64,000 bases of DNA from a bacterium (lineage in GTDB: Bacteria > Bacillota > Clostridia > Oscillospirales > Acutalibacteraceae). The translations under genes were made by a program, and so were the position numbers. How positions within the stretch are numbered: position 1 is the first letter of the stretch; the number at the start of each line of letters is the position of its first letter. The notes beneath the pieces are model-generated. The model did no database searches, was not told where the DNA came from, and worked only from the letters and a program-made list of their open reading frames with translations. Where the stretch lies: positions 17,125 to 81,124 of the forward strand of contig JAHLAX010000032.1 in the NCBI GenBank assembly GCA_020625875.1, given 5' to 3'. Of this stretch, positions 24,816-32,112 are shown in pieces.

Positions 24816-26249
24816 ATGAGTTTTTGCGCTAAATGCGGAAGTAAGCTTCCCGAGGGAAGTAAATTTTGTCTTAATTGCGGAGCGCCTGTAGAGGAAGTTC
24901 AGCCGAAAAAAGTCGCGCAGCCCGCTCAGCAGCCTGTTCAACAGCCTGCTCAGCAGCCCGTGCAACCTGTACAGCAGCCTGTAAGACAGCCTGTTCAACA
25001 GCCGACACAAGCACCTGTGCAGCCTGCGCAGCAGTATGCCGCTGAGAACGCGGCTCCCAAGGCTCCGGGTAAAAAGGTGAATATTAAACTGTGGATTATT
25101 CTCGGCGCGGTCGCTACGGTAGTTATCGTGGCGGTTATCATATTCTTTACCGTTATATTCCCCGAGATTACCGCTCGCCATATTAATATGGGCAATTATG
25201 TAAAAGCCAAGTTCTATTCAACAAAATATGTTGACGGATATGTAAAAGGCTATATGAATCTCGACCTTGAAAAGGCGTATGATGATATTGTTCAGAACGA
25301 TAGTATATCTAAATATGAATTTAACAGATATTTCAGCTCTTACAACCTTGAATTTAAGAACAAAAAGGCAAGCGATACTATTGTTGAACCTGTTGAATTT
25401 GAATCAAAGGTAAATAACATAGGTGAACTCGAGAGAAAGCTGGGCGTAAGATTTGATAAAGAAGTCAAGTCACAGATGAAGCTCGGCGACCAGCTCAATT
25501 CGCAGAAAATTGTCGTTGAGGAGCCTGTTGAAATTGATTTGTTCAGGTATATAGATAAATGCTATTACAACACGGGTATCCATCAAAAGGACGTTGTGGT
25601 CAATCTAAAGCAGAAAACCTTTAAGGGTGACGGTTATTCTGTAGAGGTAACAGGCTTTACGGGCACATACGGCTCTAACTCATGTTCGATTTATATCAAG
25701 AACAAGAACCAGTCCAGCGGTTATGTCAAGGTTGAGTCGAGCAAGGATAAGGGCAAAAACGGCAGCAAAGCCAAGTTCTTCCTGACATTTACGGCAAGCG
25801 ATGACAACAAGTCGCTGATTAGCGGAACTCCGTTTATTATCACCAAAATGTCAAAGAACTACAAAATCAAAACTCAGAAGAGCCTCACAAGGAATCAGGC
25901 TGGGGAGTATCTCGGAGTTGTAAGAAAGAAAGTCAAGTACATCTTCGGCTCAGGTTCGTTTAGAATGGATGAGAGCGGATATTACCTTTTTACAGCCAGA
26001 AACAAGAATGCCAAGACTGTCAATATGCTTATAGCGCTTATCTCAAAGCACAGCAAGACAAGCGACAGCAAGTATTTCGCGGCATATATTGTTAAGAACT
26101 GTTATATCGACAAAACAAGAGAAAAGAAAGCGGACAGATTCATTTACGAAACTACCGATATTAAGTATAACTACAAGAAGCTCAGCGGTCTTTGGAAAAC
26201 AATAAAGAACGCGTGGGCGGACGATTACAAAATTCAGAGAGTTGATTAA
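24816..26249 (+). CDS. Zinc-ribbon single-pass membrane protein
   Basis: The 477-residue protein has an N-terminal zinc ribbon (Cys 4, 7, 18 and 21 in CxxC-x10-CxxC spacing), then a Gln/Pro/Val repeat linker (about 27-75, units such as QQPVQQPAQ), one membrane helix (about 92-118) and a large outer domain of about 355 residues rich in Lys and Tyr. The outer part has no clear family to me. This architecture (cytoplasmic zinc ribbon, spacer, one helix, exported domain) is common in Clostridia, where function is mostly unknown. An AGGAGG ribosome site precedes the ATG. The PAP2 gene starts 17 bases after its stop, which suggests an operon. Confidence 0.75.
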   Translation: MSFCAKCGSKLPEGSKFCLNCGAPVEEVQPKKVAQPAQQPVQQPAQQPVQPVQQPVRQPVQQPTQAPVQPAQQYAAENAAPKAPGKKVNIKLWIILGAVATVVIVAVIIFFTVIFPEITARHINMGNYVKAKFYSTKYVDGYVKGYMNLDLEKAYDDIVQNDSISKYEFNRYFSSYNLEFKNKKASDTIVEPVEFESKVNNIGELERKLGVRFDKEVKSQMKLGDQLNSQKIVVEEPVEIDLFRYIDKCYYNTGIHQKDVVVNLKQKTFKGDGYSVEVTGFTGTYGSNSCSIYIKNKNQSSGYVKVESSKDKGKNGSKAKFFLTFTASDDNKSLISGTPFIITKMSKNYKIKTQKSLTRNQAGEYLGVVRKKVKYIFGSGSFRMDESGYYLFTARNKNAKTVNMLIALISKHSKTSDSKYFAAYIVKNCYIDKTREKKADRFIYETTDIKYNYKKLSGLWKTIKNAWADDYKIQRVD

Positions 26250-26266
26250 CAGAAAGGTATTCTATT

Positions 26267-26821
26267 ATGGATTTTATTCAATCATTTGACTGGACTGTTC
26301 TTAATGGTATTCAGAATTCGCTTAAATGCGCGTTTCTCGATTCTTTTACGGTGATTCTGAGTTATATTACAACATCGGGAATAATCTGGATTGTCGCGGG
26401 CGTAATCCTGTTGTTTTTCAAAAAAACACGCGCGGCGGGAATTATTGTTTTGGCTGCTTTGGCTGTAGGATTCCTGACTGGTGATGTGCTTTTAAAGCAC
26501 ATTATAAACCGTCCCAGACCTTTTATGATAAATACTGATGTAGTTCTGCTCATAGATCCGCCCTCAGGCTCGAGCCTGCCCTCAACCCACAGCTGTCTTG
26601 CAGCGGCGGCGACAACCGTGCTTCTGGTCAAAAAAAGAAGTTTGGGCTTTATCGCCTTGGCGCTAACAATTTGCATAGCGTTTTCGCGCTTGTATCTCTA
26701 TTTTCATTTCCCGAGTGACGTTCTTTGCGGACTGTTGCTCGGAGTGCTCAGCGCGTTGTTGGTTCTGTGGCTCGCGAAGGTACTTAAGCTCGAAAATAAA
26801 TTGTCAGGAAAGCGTAATTGA
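26267..26821 (+). CDS. PAP2-family membrane phosphatase
   Basis: The 184-residue multi-pass protein carries the three acid phosphatase motifs: KHIINRPRP, the PSTHS form of PSGH, and SRLYLYFHFPSDV (SRx5Hx3D). Such enzymes dephosphorylate lipid phosphates such as undecaprenyl pyrophosphate or phosphatidylglycerol phosphate. The exact substrate cannot be read from sequence. It has about five membrane helices and follows the zinc-ribbon gene closely. Confidence 0.9.
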   Translation: MDFIQSFDWTVLNGIQNSLKCAFLDSFTVILSYITTSGIIWIVAGVILLFFKKTRAAGIIVLAALAVGFLTGDVLLKHIINRPRPFMINTDVVLLIDPPSGSSLPSTHSCLAAAATTVLLVKKRSLGFIALALTICIAFSRLYLYFHFPSDVLCGLLLGVLSALLVLWLAKVLKLENKLSGKRN

Positions 26822-26843
26822 TAATAACACATTCATAATTATG

Positions 26844-26886
26844 GCGGCGCTTCGGTTTAACCGAGGCGCCGCTATTTTTATTTTTT
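26844..26886. terminator. Terminator between converging genes
   Basis: A 14-base stem with one mismatch (GCGGCGCTTCGGTT / AACCGAGGCGCCGC) is followed by a T-rich tail on the plus strand. It serves the PAP2 gene; the minus-strand tail is weaker. Confidence 0.8.
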
Positions 26887-26889
26887 GTT

Positions 26890-28530
26890 TTACTTAACTT
26901 TAATCTTAACCGTTTTGGTTATTGAAGCTGATTTGTAGTTGGTTGTTCCCTTGGCGGTGACTTTAACCTTGACCTTGTAGGTGTTTTTCTTTAAGCCTTT
27001 TTTGACTGTGATTTTGCCGGTCTTTTTGTTGACAGTAATCTTCTTGTTGCCCGAGAGCTTTTTGAATGACTTTGTTCCCTGGGCTTTTTTGACCGTAAGA
27101 GCTGTGACCGTGACATTCTTCTTTTTGACGGCGCTGTACTTAACGTTTTTGTTTGTCGCCTTAACGGTCATCGGGTTCTTAGCTTTTTTAATATTAAAAG
27201 TTTTTTCGATTGAACCTGAGTAGTCGCCCTTGCCGTTGATTGTTATAGTCGCCGTGCCCGCGTTCTTGTTATTCTTGTAGCTTATTGTGTAGTCTTTGCC
27301 CTGAGTGAGAAGGACATAATTGGCTTTCACGTTTATTGCCTGAGTCTGAGCCTTACCGTTGTAGGTTTTGTCCTTGACGCCTGTTATTTTTGCGTTTTTG
27401 ATTGTTTTGGTATCAATCAGGAATCGGCAATTGACATAGATGTCCTTTGACGCGTCTTCGCCTTCATAGGCATATACATCGTCATCGTTTCCGTTTACCC
27501 TGGCGTCAACGGTTAACACAACAGAAACGTCCGCGTTGTATACATAAGCGAACTCATAGCCGTCCGCGGCGGTGAGCTTTACGGTGAAGCTGTACGCGTT
27601 GCCGAGCTCAAACTCATCGCCAGTGTTGAAGGGCACTTGATCGGTTTCGTTATACCACTTCACAAGCTCAAGAGTGTATCTTTTGTCTGTGTTACAGCTG
27701 AACTCAGCCTTATCGCCTGCCGCAAACTTTGGAAAGCCTGTAATGTCGAGGACTTGGATGAGCTTTGTGTACAAGGTCGAGAATTCGTTGGCCTTAGCGT
27801 ATTGGTCGCCGATGGAGTTTTCTTCGGCATATACGGAAAAGCCGCTCATAGGCTTATAAATATTGTTTTTATCATAATAGTATCCGAAAGCGCGCGCGCC
27901 GATGGCATCGATCTCTTTGGGAATATAAATGTAACGCAGCGGGGAGCTTTCAAAGGCGTACGGCTCAATTATGGCTTTCAGACCGTCGGGCAGAACTGCC
28001 TGAGTGAGTGAAGTACAATTGCCAAAAGCGCTTAGACCTATGTATGTTACGCTTTTTGGAATAATAATGCTTCCTCTTAAACCTGACATAAAAAACGCGG
28101 AGTCGCCTATGGTTTTGAGTTTTTGGGGCAGGGTGATTTTGCCGAGATTTTCGCAATCCTCAAAGGCATGCTCGCCGATAGTTTCAAGTGTATCGGGCAG
28201 ATATACATGCTCCAGACCGTATAAAAAATCAAACGCGTCCTCTCCGATAGTCTTTATGCCTTTTTCGATATAAACGCTCTCGATGTCGTATTTTTCATCC
28301 CAGTCATCCCACGGATATATGGTATTATAGTTTTCGGGATTAATTTCGGGAGCGATGTTTGTTCCGTTTTTAATAACGAGCTTACGACTATTTTCGTAGA
28401 AGGCGTAGTCGCAGTCGCCTACTTTGCCCTGATACTTAGGGGCTTCTTTTTCGTCCGCCGAGACGGTTATAATGGAAAACACGCTCACGAGCATAAGCAG
28501 AGCGAGTATTATGCTTACAGTTTTTTTCAT
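26890..28530 (-). CDS. Secreted BspA-type leucine-rich repeat protein with lysine-rich C-terminus
   Basis: The 546-residue protein has a signal peptide (cut near VSA, residue 25), then BspA/LRR_5 repeats (about 70-230; for example AFEDCENLGKITLP and AFGNCTSLTQAVLP). A middle beta domain (about 250-370) follows, then an MBG/Ig-like segment (TYNGKAQTQ...ISYKNNKNAGTATI, about 370-430) and a very lysine-rich terminal module (about 440-546) that ends VKIKVK. BspA repeats often mediate adhesion. The terminal module is nearly the same as that of the large Cthe_2159 protein at 39310, pointing to a common anchoring or display role. It has no LPXTG motif. Confidence 0.85.
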   Translation of the reverse strand: MKKTVSIILALLMLVSVFSIITVSADEKEAPKYQGKVGDCDYAFYENSRKLVIKNGTNIAPEINPENYNTIYPWDDWDEKYDIESVYIEKGIKTIGEDAFDFLYGLEHVYLPDTLETIGEHAFEDCENLGKITLPQKLKTIGDSAFFMSGLRGSIIIPKSVTYIGLSAFGNCTSLTQAVLPDGLKAIIEPYAFESSPLRYIYIPKEIDAIGARAFGYYYDKNNIYKPMSGFSVYAEENSIGDQYAKANEFSTLYTKLIQVLDITGFPKFAAGDKAEFSCNTDKRYTLELVKWYNETDQVPFNTGDEFELGNAYSFTVKLTAADGYEFAYVYNADVSVVLTVDARVNGNDDDVYAYEGEDASKDIYVNCRFLIDTKTIKNAKITGVKDKTYNGKAQTQAINVKANYVLLTQGKDYTISYKNNKNAGTATITINGKGDYSGSIEKTFNIKKAKNPMTVKATNKNVKYSAVKKKNVTVTALTVKKAQGTKSFKKLSGNKKITVNKKTGKITVKKGLKKNTYKVKVKVTAKGTTNYKSASITKTVKIKVK

Positions 28531-28603
28531 TTGAAAAACCTCCTTTGTTAAATTATATCACAGACGCTCGAAAAAAAGTGCACAAAGTTTATATACCCGC
28601 TTT

Positions 28604-28623
28604 GGACACTTTGCACAGTGTCC
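28604..28623. promoter_or_regulatory. Palindrome upstream of the D-Ala-D-Ala dipeptidase promoter
   Basis: Perfect 7-base arms (GGACACT / AGTGTCC) with a 6-base spacer end 11 bases before the -35 box. This is a candidate operator for a dimeric regulator. Confidence 0.45.
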
Positions 28624-28634
28624 TGTAGAACTTG

Positions 28635-28663
28635 TAGACAAACGAAACTATATCTGTTATCAT
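28635..28663 (+). promoter_or_regulatory. Promoter of the dipeptidase gene
   Basis: TAGACA and TATCAT are separated by 17 bases. The same two hexamers and spacing recur at 29481-29509 before the patatin gene, with a shared CTGTTATCAT core. Confidence 0.65.
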
Positions 28664-28695
28664 ATTTTCAGAATCAATAAAACTGGAGAGATTTT

Positions 28696-29355
28696 ATGAA
28701 AGGCAATATAAAAAATATGATAGAGAATCCTTCCGACTTTGTACTGCTTTCGGATTATGTCCCGAGTATTATTCAGGAAATACGCTACCACTCTACCTAT
28801 AATTTTATCGGCGATAGAATAGACGGATACGAGGAGCCGTGTGCGCTTCTGACTAAAGAGGCGGCGCGAGCACTTAAGGGCGTAAGCAACGAGATGATGG
28901 TTCAGGGCTATCGGCTCAAAGTGTTTGACGCCTATCGCCCCGTATGCGCGGTAAAGCATTTTGTGCTGTGGGGAATTGAAGACCAGGATATACGGATGAA
29001 GCCGTATTTCTACCCCGAGCTTCAGAAGCAGGAGCTTTTTGAAAAAGGATATATCGCCAAAATGTCCAGCCACAGCCGCGGCAGCACCGTAGATTTGACG
29101 CTGTTCGATATGAGCACGGGCAAAGAACTTGATATGGGCAGTCCGTTCGACTTGTTCAGCCCTGTCTCTCATCCCGATTATACGGGGATTAGCGAGGAAC
29201 AGTATAATAACCGAATGATTCTCAGACGCGCTATGCTCCGCGGCGGGTTTAAGCCAATTGACTGCGAGTGGTGGCATTTTACTCTGGATGACGAGCCCTA
29301 TCCCGATACATATTTTGAGTTTCCCGTATCTTCAGACTACCTGAGAAAAAAATAA
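28696..29355 (+). CDS. D-alanyl-D-alanine dipeptidase (VanX/DdpX family, M15D)
   Basis: The 219-residue zinc peptidase splits D-Ala-D-Ala. Visible marks are VFDAYRPVCAV, the zinc motif SHSRGSTVDLTL (SxHxxGxxxD) and EWWHF with the catalytic glutamate and third zinc ligand. There is no signal peptide, so it acts in the cytoplasm. No vanH, ligase or vanS/vanR genes lie nearby, so a vancomycin-resistance role is not supported; recycling of cell-wall dipeptide is more likely. A GGAGAG ribosome site precedes the ATG, and a terminator follows. Confidence 0.93.
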   Translation: MKGNIKNMIENPSDFVLLSDYVPSIIQEIRYHSTYNFIGDRIDGYEEPCALLTKEAARALKGVSNEMMVQGYRLKVFDAYRPVCAVKHFVLWGIEDQDIRMKPYFYPELQKQELFEKGYIAKMSSHSRGSTVDLTLFDMSTGKELDMGSPFDLFSPVSHPDYTGISEEQYNNRMILRRAMLRGGFKPIDCEWWHFTLDDEPYPDTYFEFPVSSDYLRKK

Positions 29356-29360
29356 AATCA

Positions 29361-29392
29361 ACGAGCAGGAGTACGTTCTTGCTCGTTTTTTT
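29361..29392 (+). terminator. Rho-independent terminator
   Basis: ACGAGCAGGA / TTCTTGCTCGT with a seven-T tail follows the dipeptidase gene. Confidence 0.8.
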
Positions 29393-29411
29393 GTACGCCT
29401 TAAACCTGCAT

Positions 29412-29470
29412 AAACACTGTCTGGTATCTATCTGCTCGCAAAACGTGAATACATATTACAGACGGTGTTT
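29412..29470. promoter_or_regulatory. Widely spaced inverted repeat upstream of the patatin promoter
   Basis: The arms AAACACTGTCTG and CAGACGGTGTTT match at 11 of 12 positions with a 35-base spacer. They end 10 bases before the -35 box, a placement similar to the palindrome before the dipeptidase gene. Confidence 0.4.
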
Positions 29471-29480
29471 AACAAATCCA

Positions 29481-29509
29481 TAGACAAAGACATCTTTTTC
29501 TGTTATCAT
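29481..29509 (+). promoter_or_regulatory. Promoter of the patatin / CDF operon
   Basis: TAGACA and TATCAT with a 17-base spacer, the twin of the promoter at 28635. Confidence 0.65.
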
Positions 29510-29551
29510 TAAAGCGTACTTTTTAGCAGAAAAGCATTTGGAGGATTATCA

Positions 29552-30424
29552 GTGACAAAAAAGGCAATCAAAACTGGTTTAATTATGGAAGGCGGCGCTA
29601 TGCGCGGCATGTTTACCTGCGGAGTAATTGACGTCTTTATGGAGAATAATATCAGCTTTGACGGCGCCGCTGGTATTTCGGCGGGCGCGGTTTTCGGTTG
29701 CAATTTTAAGTCAAAACAAATCGGCAGACCGATTCGCTACAACAAAAAATATTGCAGGGATCCCCGATATTGTAGCTTTCGTTCGCTGATAAAGACGGGG
29801 GATATGTACGGGGTGGATTTCTGTTACAGGGAGCTTCCCGACATACTTGATCCTTTTGACCGAGAGACCTTTCGAAATAATCCTATGGATTTTTATATAG
29901 GCGCTACCGATGTAAAAACAGGTAAATGTATTTATCACAAATGTACCGACGGCGGCGAAACAGACATTAGATGGATGCAGGCTTCAGCCTCAATGCCGTT
30001 GGTATCGAAGCCTGTTTCTGTTGACGGATATGTGTTGCTCGACGGGGGAATATCCGACTCGGTTCCTTACAAATATATGGAAAACATCGGTTACAACCGA
30101 AATGTGATGATTCTGACGCAGCCCGAAGGATACAGAAAGACTAAAAGCAAGACGCTTGTGTTGTCAAAGCTTATCCTTCATAAATATCCCGCCATAGTAA
30201 AGGCGCTGGCGGAACGTCACAATATGTATAACAGACAAATGGACGAAATAAAAGAGAGGGAGCTAGGCGGCTCATCTTTTATAATCAGACCTCCCGAAGC
30301 ACTCGGTATCAGTCGAACCGAGAATAATCCCGACGAGTTGGAAAGAGTTTACAGAACAGGCAGAAGGGCGGCGGAAGAAGCGCTTTCTAGCCTAAAAGCT
30401 TTTCTCGACAAGGAGGAGTTATAA
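29552..30424 (+). CDS. Patatin-like phospholipase (RssA type)
   Basis: The 290-residue protein shows the oxyanion loop GLIMEGGAMRGMFT, the catalytic serine in AAGISAGAVFG (GxSxG) and the catalytic aspartate in LLDGGISDSVP (DGG). Patatins hydrolyse acyl chains from lipids using a Ser-Asp dyad. There is no signal peptide, so it is cytoplasmic. The start is the GTG at 29552, with GGAGG upstream. The stop is 2 bases before the start of the CDF transporter gene, so the two are co-translated. Confidence 0.9.
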   Translation: MTKKAIKTGLIMEGGAMRGMFTCGVIDVFMENNISFDGAAGISAGAVFGCNFKSKQIGRPIRYNKKYCRDPRYCSFRSLIKTGDMYGVDFCYRELPDILDPFDRETFRNNPMDFYIGATDVKTGKCIYHKCTDGGETDIRWMQASASMPLVSKPVSVDGYVLLDGGISDSVPYKYMENIGYNRNVMILTQPEGYRKTKSKTLVLSKLILHKYPAIVKALAERHNMYNRQMDEIKERELGGSSFIIRPPEALGISRTENNPDELERVYRTGRRAAEEALSSLKAFLDKEEL

Positions 30425-30426
30425 AA

Positions 30427-31563
30427 ATGACAGAACAAAAAGACATAGCGGTGCTTGCCGCCGAAAGAGAAAAAACAATCGTTAAAACCAGCGTCATCGG
30501 CATACTTGCCAATGTGCTGCTTGCCGCTTTTAAGGCGTTTGTCGGTTTGGTGTCGAACTCAATCGCTGTTACACTGGACGCGGTCAACAACCTTTCCGAC
30601 GCGCTGTCGTCAGTAATAACGATTATCGGCGCGAAGCTCGGCGCTAAACAGCCCGATAAAAAGCATCCGCTCGGCTATGGCAGAATAGAATATCTCAGCT
30701 CGATGATTGTCGCGGCGATTGTGCTCTACGCGGGTATCACTTCGCTTGTGGAATCAATAAAGAAGATTATCAGCCCTGAAACAGCCGATTACAGTATGGT
30801 TTCGCTCATCATTATCGCTGTGGCGATAGGGGTAAAGCTGATACTCGGCGTTTATGTCAGAAGCAAGGGCAGAAAGGTGAACTCGGGCGCGTTAATCGCC
30901 TCTGGTTCCGACGCCTTGTTTGACGCGATTCTGTCCGCTTCCGTTTTAGCTTCGGCGATAGTATTTTTGATTTGGGGTATTTCGCTCGAGGCGTATGTCG
31001 GCGTTGTTATCGCGGGCTTCATCATAAAAGCAGGTATCGAAATGATGATAGAAACGCTCAACGATATTATCGGCAAGCGTGAGGACGCTGAAAGTATCAA
31101 GGAGCTTAAACAGACTATCTGTGAGGAAGAAGCGGTGCTCGGCGCGTATGATATTACTCTGTTTAATTACGGTCCCAGCAAAAACTACGCTTCGGTTCAT
31201 ATTGAACTTCCCGATACTCTGACTGTCAATGATGTTGATATTATTACAAGAAGAATACAGCTTAATGTTTATCAAAAGACAGGGGTAATACTGACAGGTA
31301 TCGGCGTATATTCCTATAACACATCAGACGATGAGGCGGCTCAGATTCGAAACGCGATACAAAAAACCGTTATGTCTCACGAATGGGCGCTTCAGCTTCA
31401 CGGCTTTTACGCTGATACACAGAATAAAACAATACGCTTTGACGTAGTTATTAGCTTTGATATTGACAGGAGAGAAGCGGTTGAGATTATGACGGGCGAG
31501 GTTATGGCGTTGTATCCCGATTATACCGTTTCGATTGTACCCGATTTTGATGTGGCTGATTAA
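30427..31563 (+). CDS. Cation diffusion facilitator transporter, probably Mn2+-type
   Basis: The 378-residue protein has six membrane helices (about 20-215), the CDF segment KKHPLGYGRIEYLSS and a cytoplasmic C-terminal domain of about 160 residues, longer than usual. CDF proteins export divalent metals using the proton gradient. The metal-site residues read N-x3-D in helix 2 (NNLSD) and D-x3-D in helix 5 (SDALFD). This pattern is closer to manganese exporters such as MntE than to zinc exporters (HxxxD); that assignment is an inference. It follows the patatin gene by 2 bases. Confidence 0.9.
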   Translation: MTEQKDIAVLAAEREKTIVKTSVIGILANVLLAAFKAFVGLVSNSIAVTLDAVNNLSDALSSVITIIGAKLGAKQPDKKHPLGYGRIEYLSSMIVAAIVLYAGITSLVESIKKIISPETADYSMVSLIIIAVAIGVKLILGVYVRSKGRKVNSGALIASGSDALFDAILSASVLASAIVFLIWGISLEAYVGVVIAGFIIKAGIEMMIETLNDIIGKREDAESIKELKQTICEEEAVLGAYDITLFNYGPSKNYASVHIELPDTLTVNDVDIITRRIQLNVYQKTGVILTGIGVYSYNTSDDEAAQIRNAIQKTVMSHEWALQLHGFYADTQNKTIRFDVVISFDIDRREAVEIMTGEVMALYPDYTVSIVPDFDVAD

Positions 31564-31618
31564 AAACGTGAGTATAGTAAGATATAATTAACATACACAG
31601 AAAAGGAGCGGAGTAATT

Positions 31619-32053
31619 ATGCGAAGAAGACAAAGACGGCGCCTGCTGCTAAAATCGTTCAGGACTTTAGGCGCGGATAAGGTAATGCTTGTGTATATCA
31701 TCTGGTTTTTCGCTGCCGCTGTTCCTATTTGGCTGTTGGAGCCGCATATCAAAACTTATGCCGACAGCCTGTGGTTTTGTTTCGCCTCCGCTACCTCGAT
31801 AGGTTACGGAGACATCAGCGCGACAACTGTAATGGGCAGGATAATAACCGTTATACTCTCTGTCTATTCAATAGCTGTTATCGCGATTTTTACAGCCGTA
31901 ATTGTAGGCTTCTTTATGGATATAGCTAAAGCAAAAGCGAACGAAAGCGCTCAGCAGTTCACGGACGACCTTGAACATCTGCACGAACTGTCTAAAGAAG
32001 ACCTCGAGAATCTCTCTAAGCGGGTTAAGAATTTTTTGAAAAAAGGTGAATAA
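31619..32053 (+). CDS. Two-helix potassium channel (Ion_trans_2)
   Basis: The 144-residue protein has a basic N-terminus, helix 1 (about 22-42), a pore loop with the potassium filter TSIGYGD, helix 2 (about 80-105) and a C-terminal helical tail that may form a coiled coil. It is a minimal KcsA-like channel subunit expected to form tetramers. No RCK domain is present, so gating signals are unknown. A GGAGCGG ribosome site precedes the ATG. It may belong to the patatin-CDF transcript (55-base gap). Confidence 0.88.
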   Translation: MRRRQRRRLLLKSFRTLGADKVMLVYIIWFFAAAVPIWLLEPHIKTYADSLWFCFASATSIGYGDISATTVMGRIITVILSVYSIAVIAIFTAVIVGFFMDIAKAKANESAQQFTDDLEHLHELSKEDLENLSKRVKNFLKKGE

Positions 32054-32067
32054 TCTATAAAATAAAA

Positions 32068-32105
32068 CCGTGAGGATTTTAGTTGAATCCTCACGGCTTT
32101 TGTTT
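32068..32105. terminator. Terminator between converging genes
   Basis: Perfect 11-base arms (CCGTGAGGATT / AATCCTCACGG) with a T-rich plus-strand tail lie between the channel gene and the YhgE/Pip gene. Confidence 0.85.
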
Positions 32106-32112
32106 AGATGAC

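Noticed and set aside
24890..25040. Repeat array that could be taken for CRISPR or a microsatellite
   Set aside because: The repeats are in-frame Gln/Pro/Val codons of the linker in the zinc-ribbon membrane protein.
28696..29355. Vancomycin-resistance gene vanX
   Set aside because: The enzyme family fits, but no vanH, D-Ala-D-Lac ligase, vanS/vanR or mobile element lies near. A recycling dipeptidase is the simpler reading.
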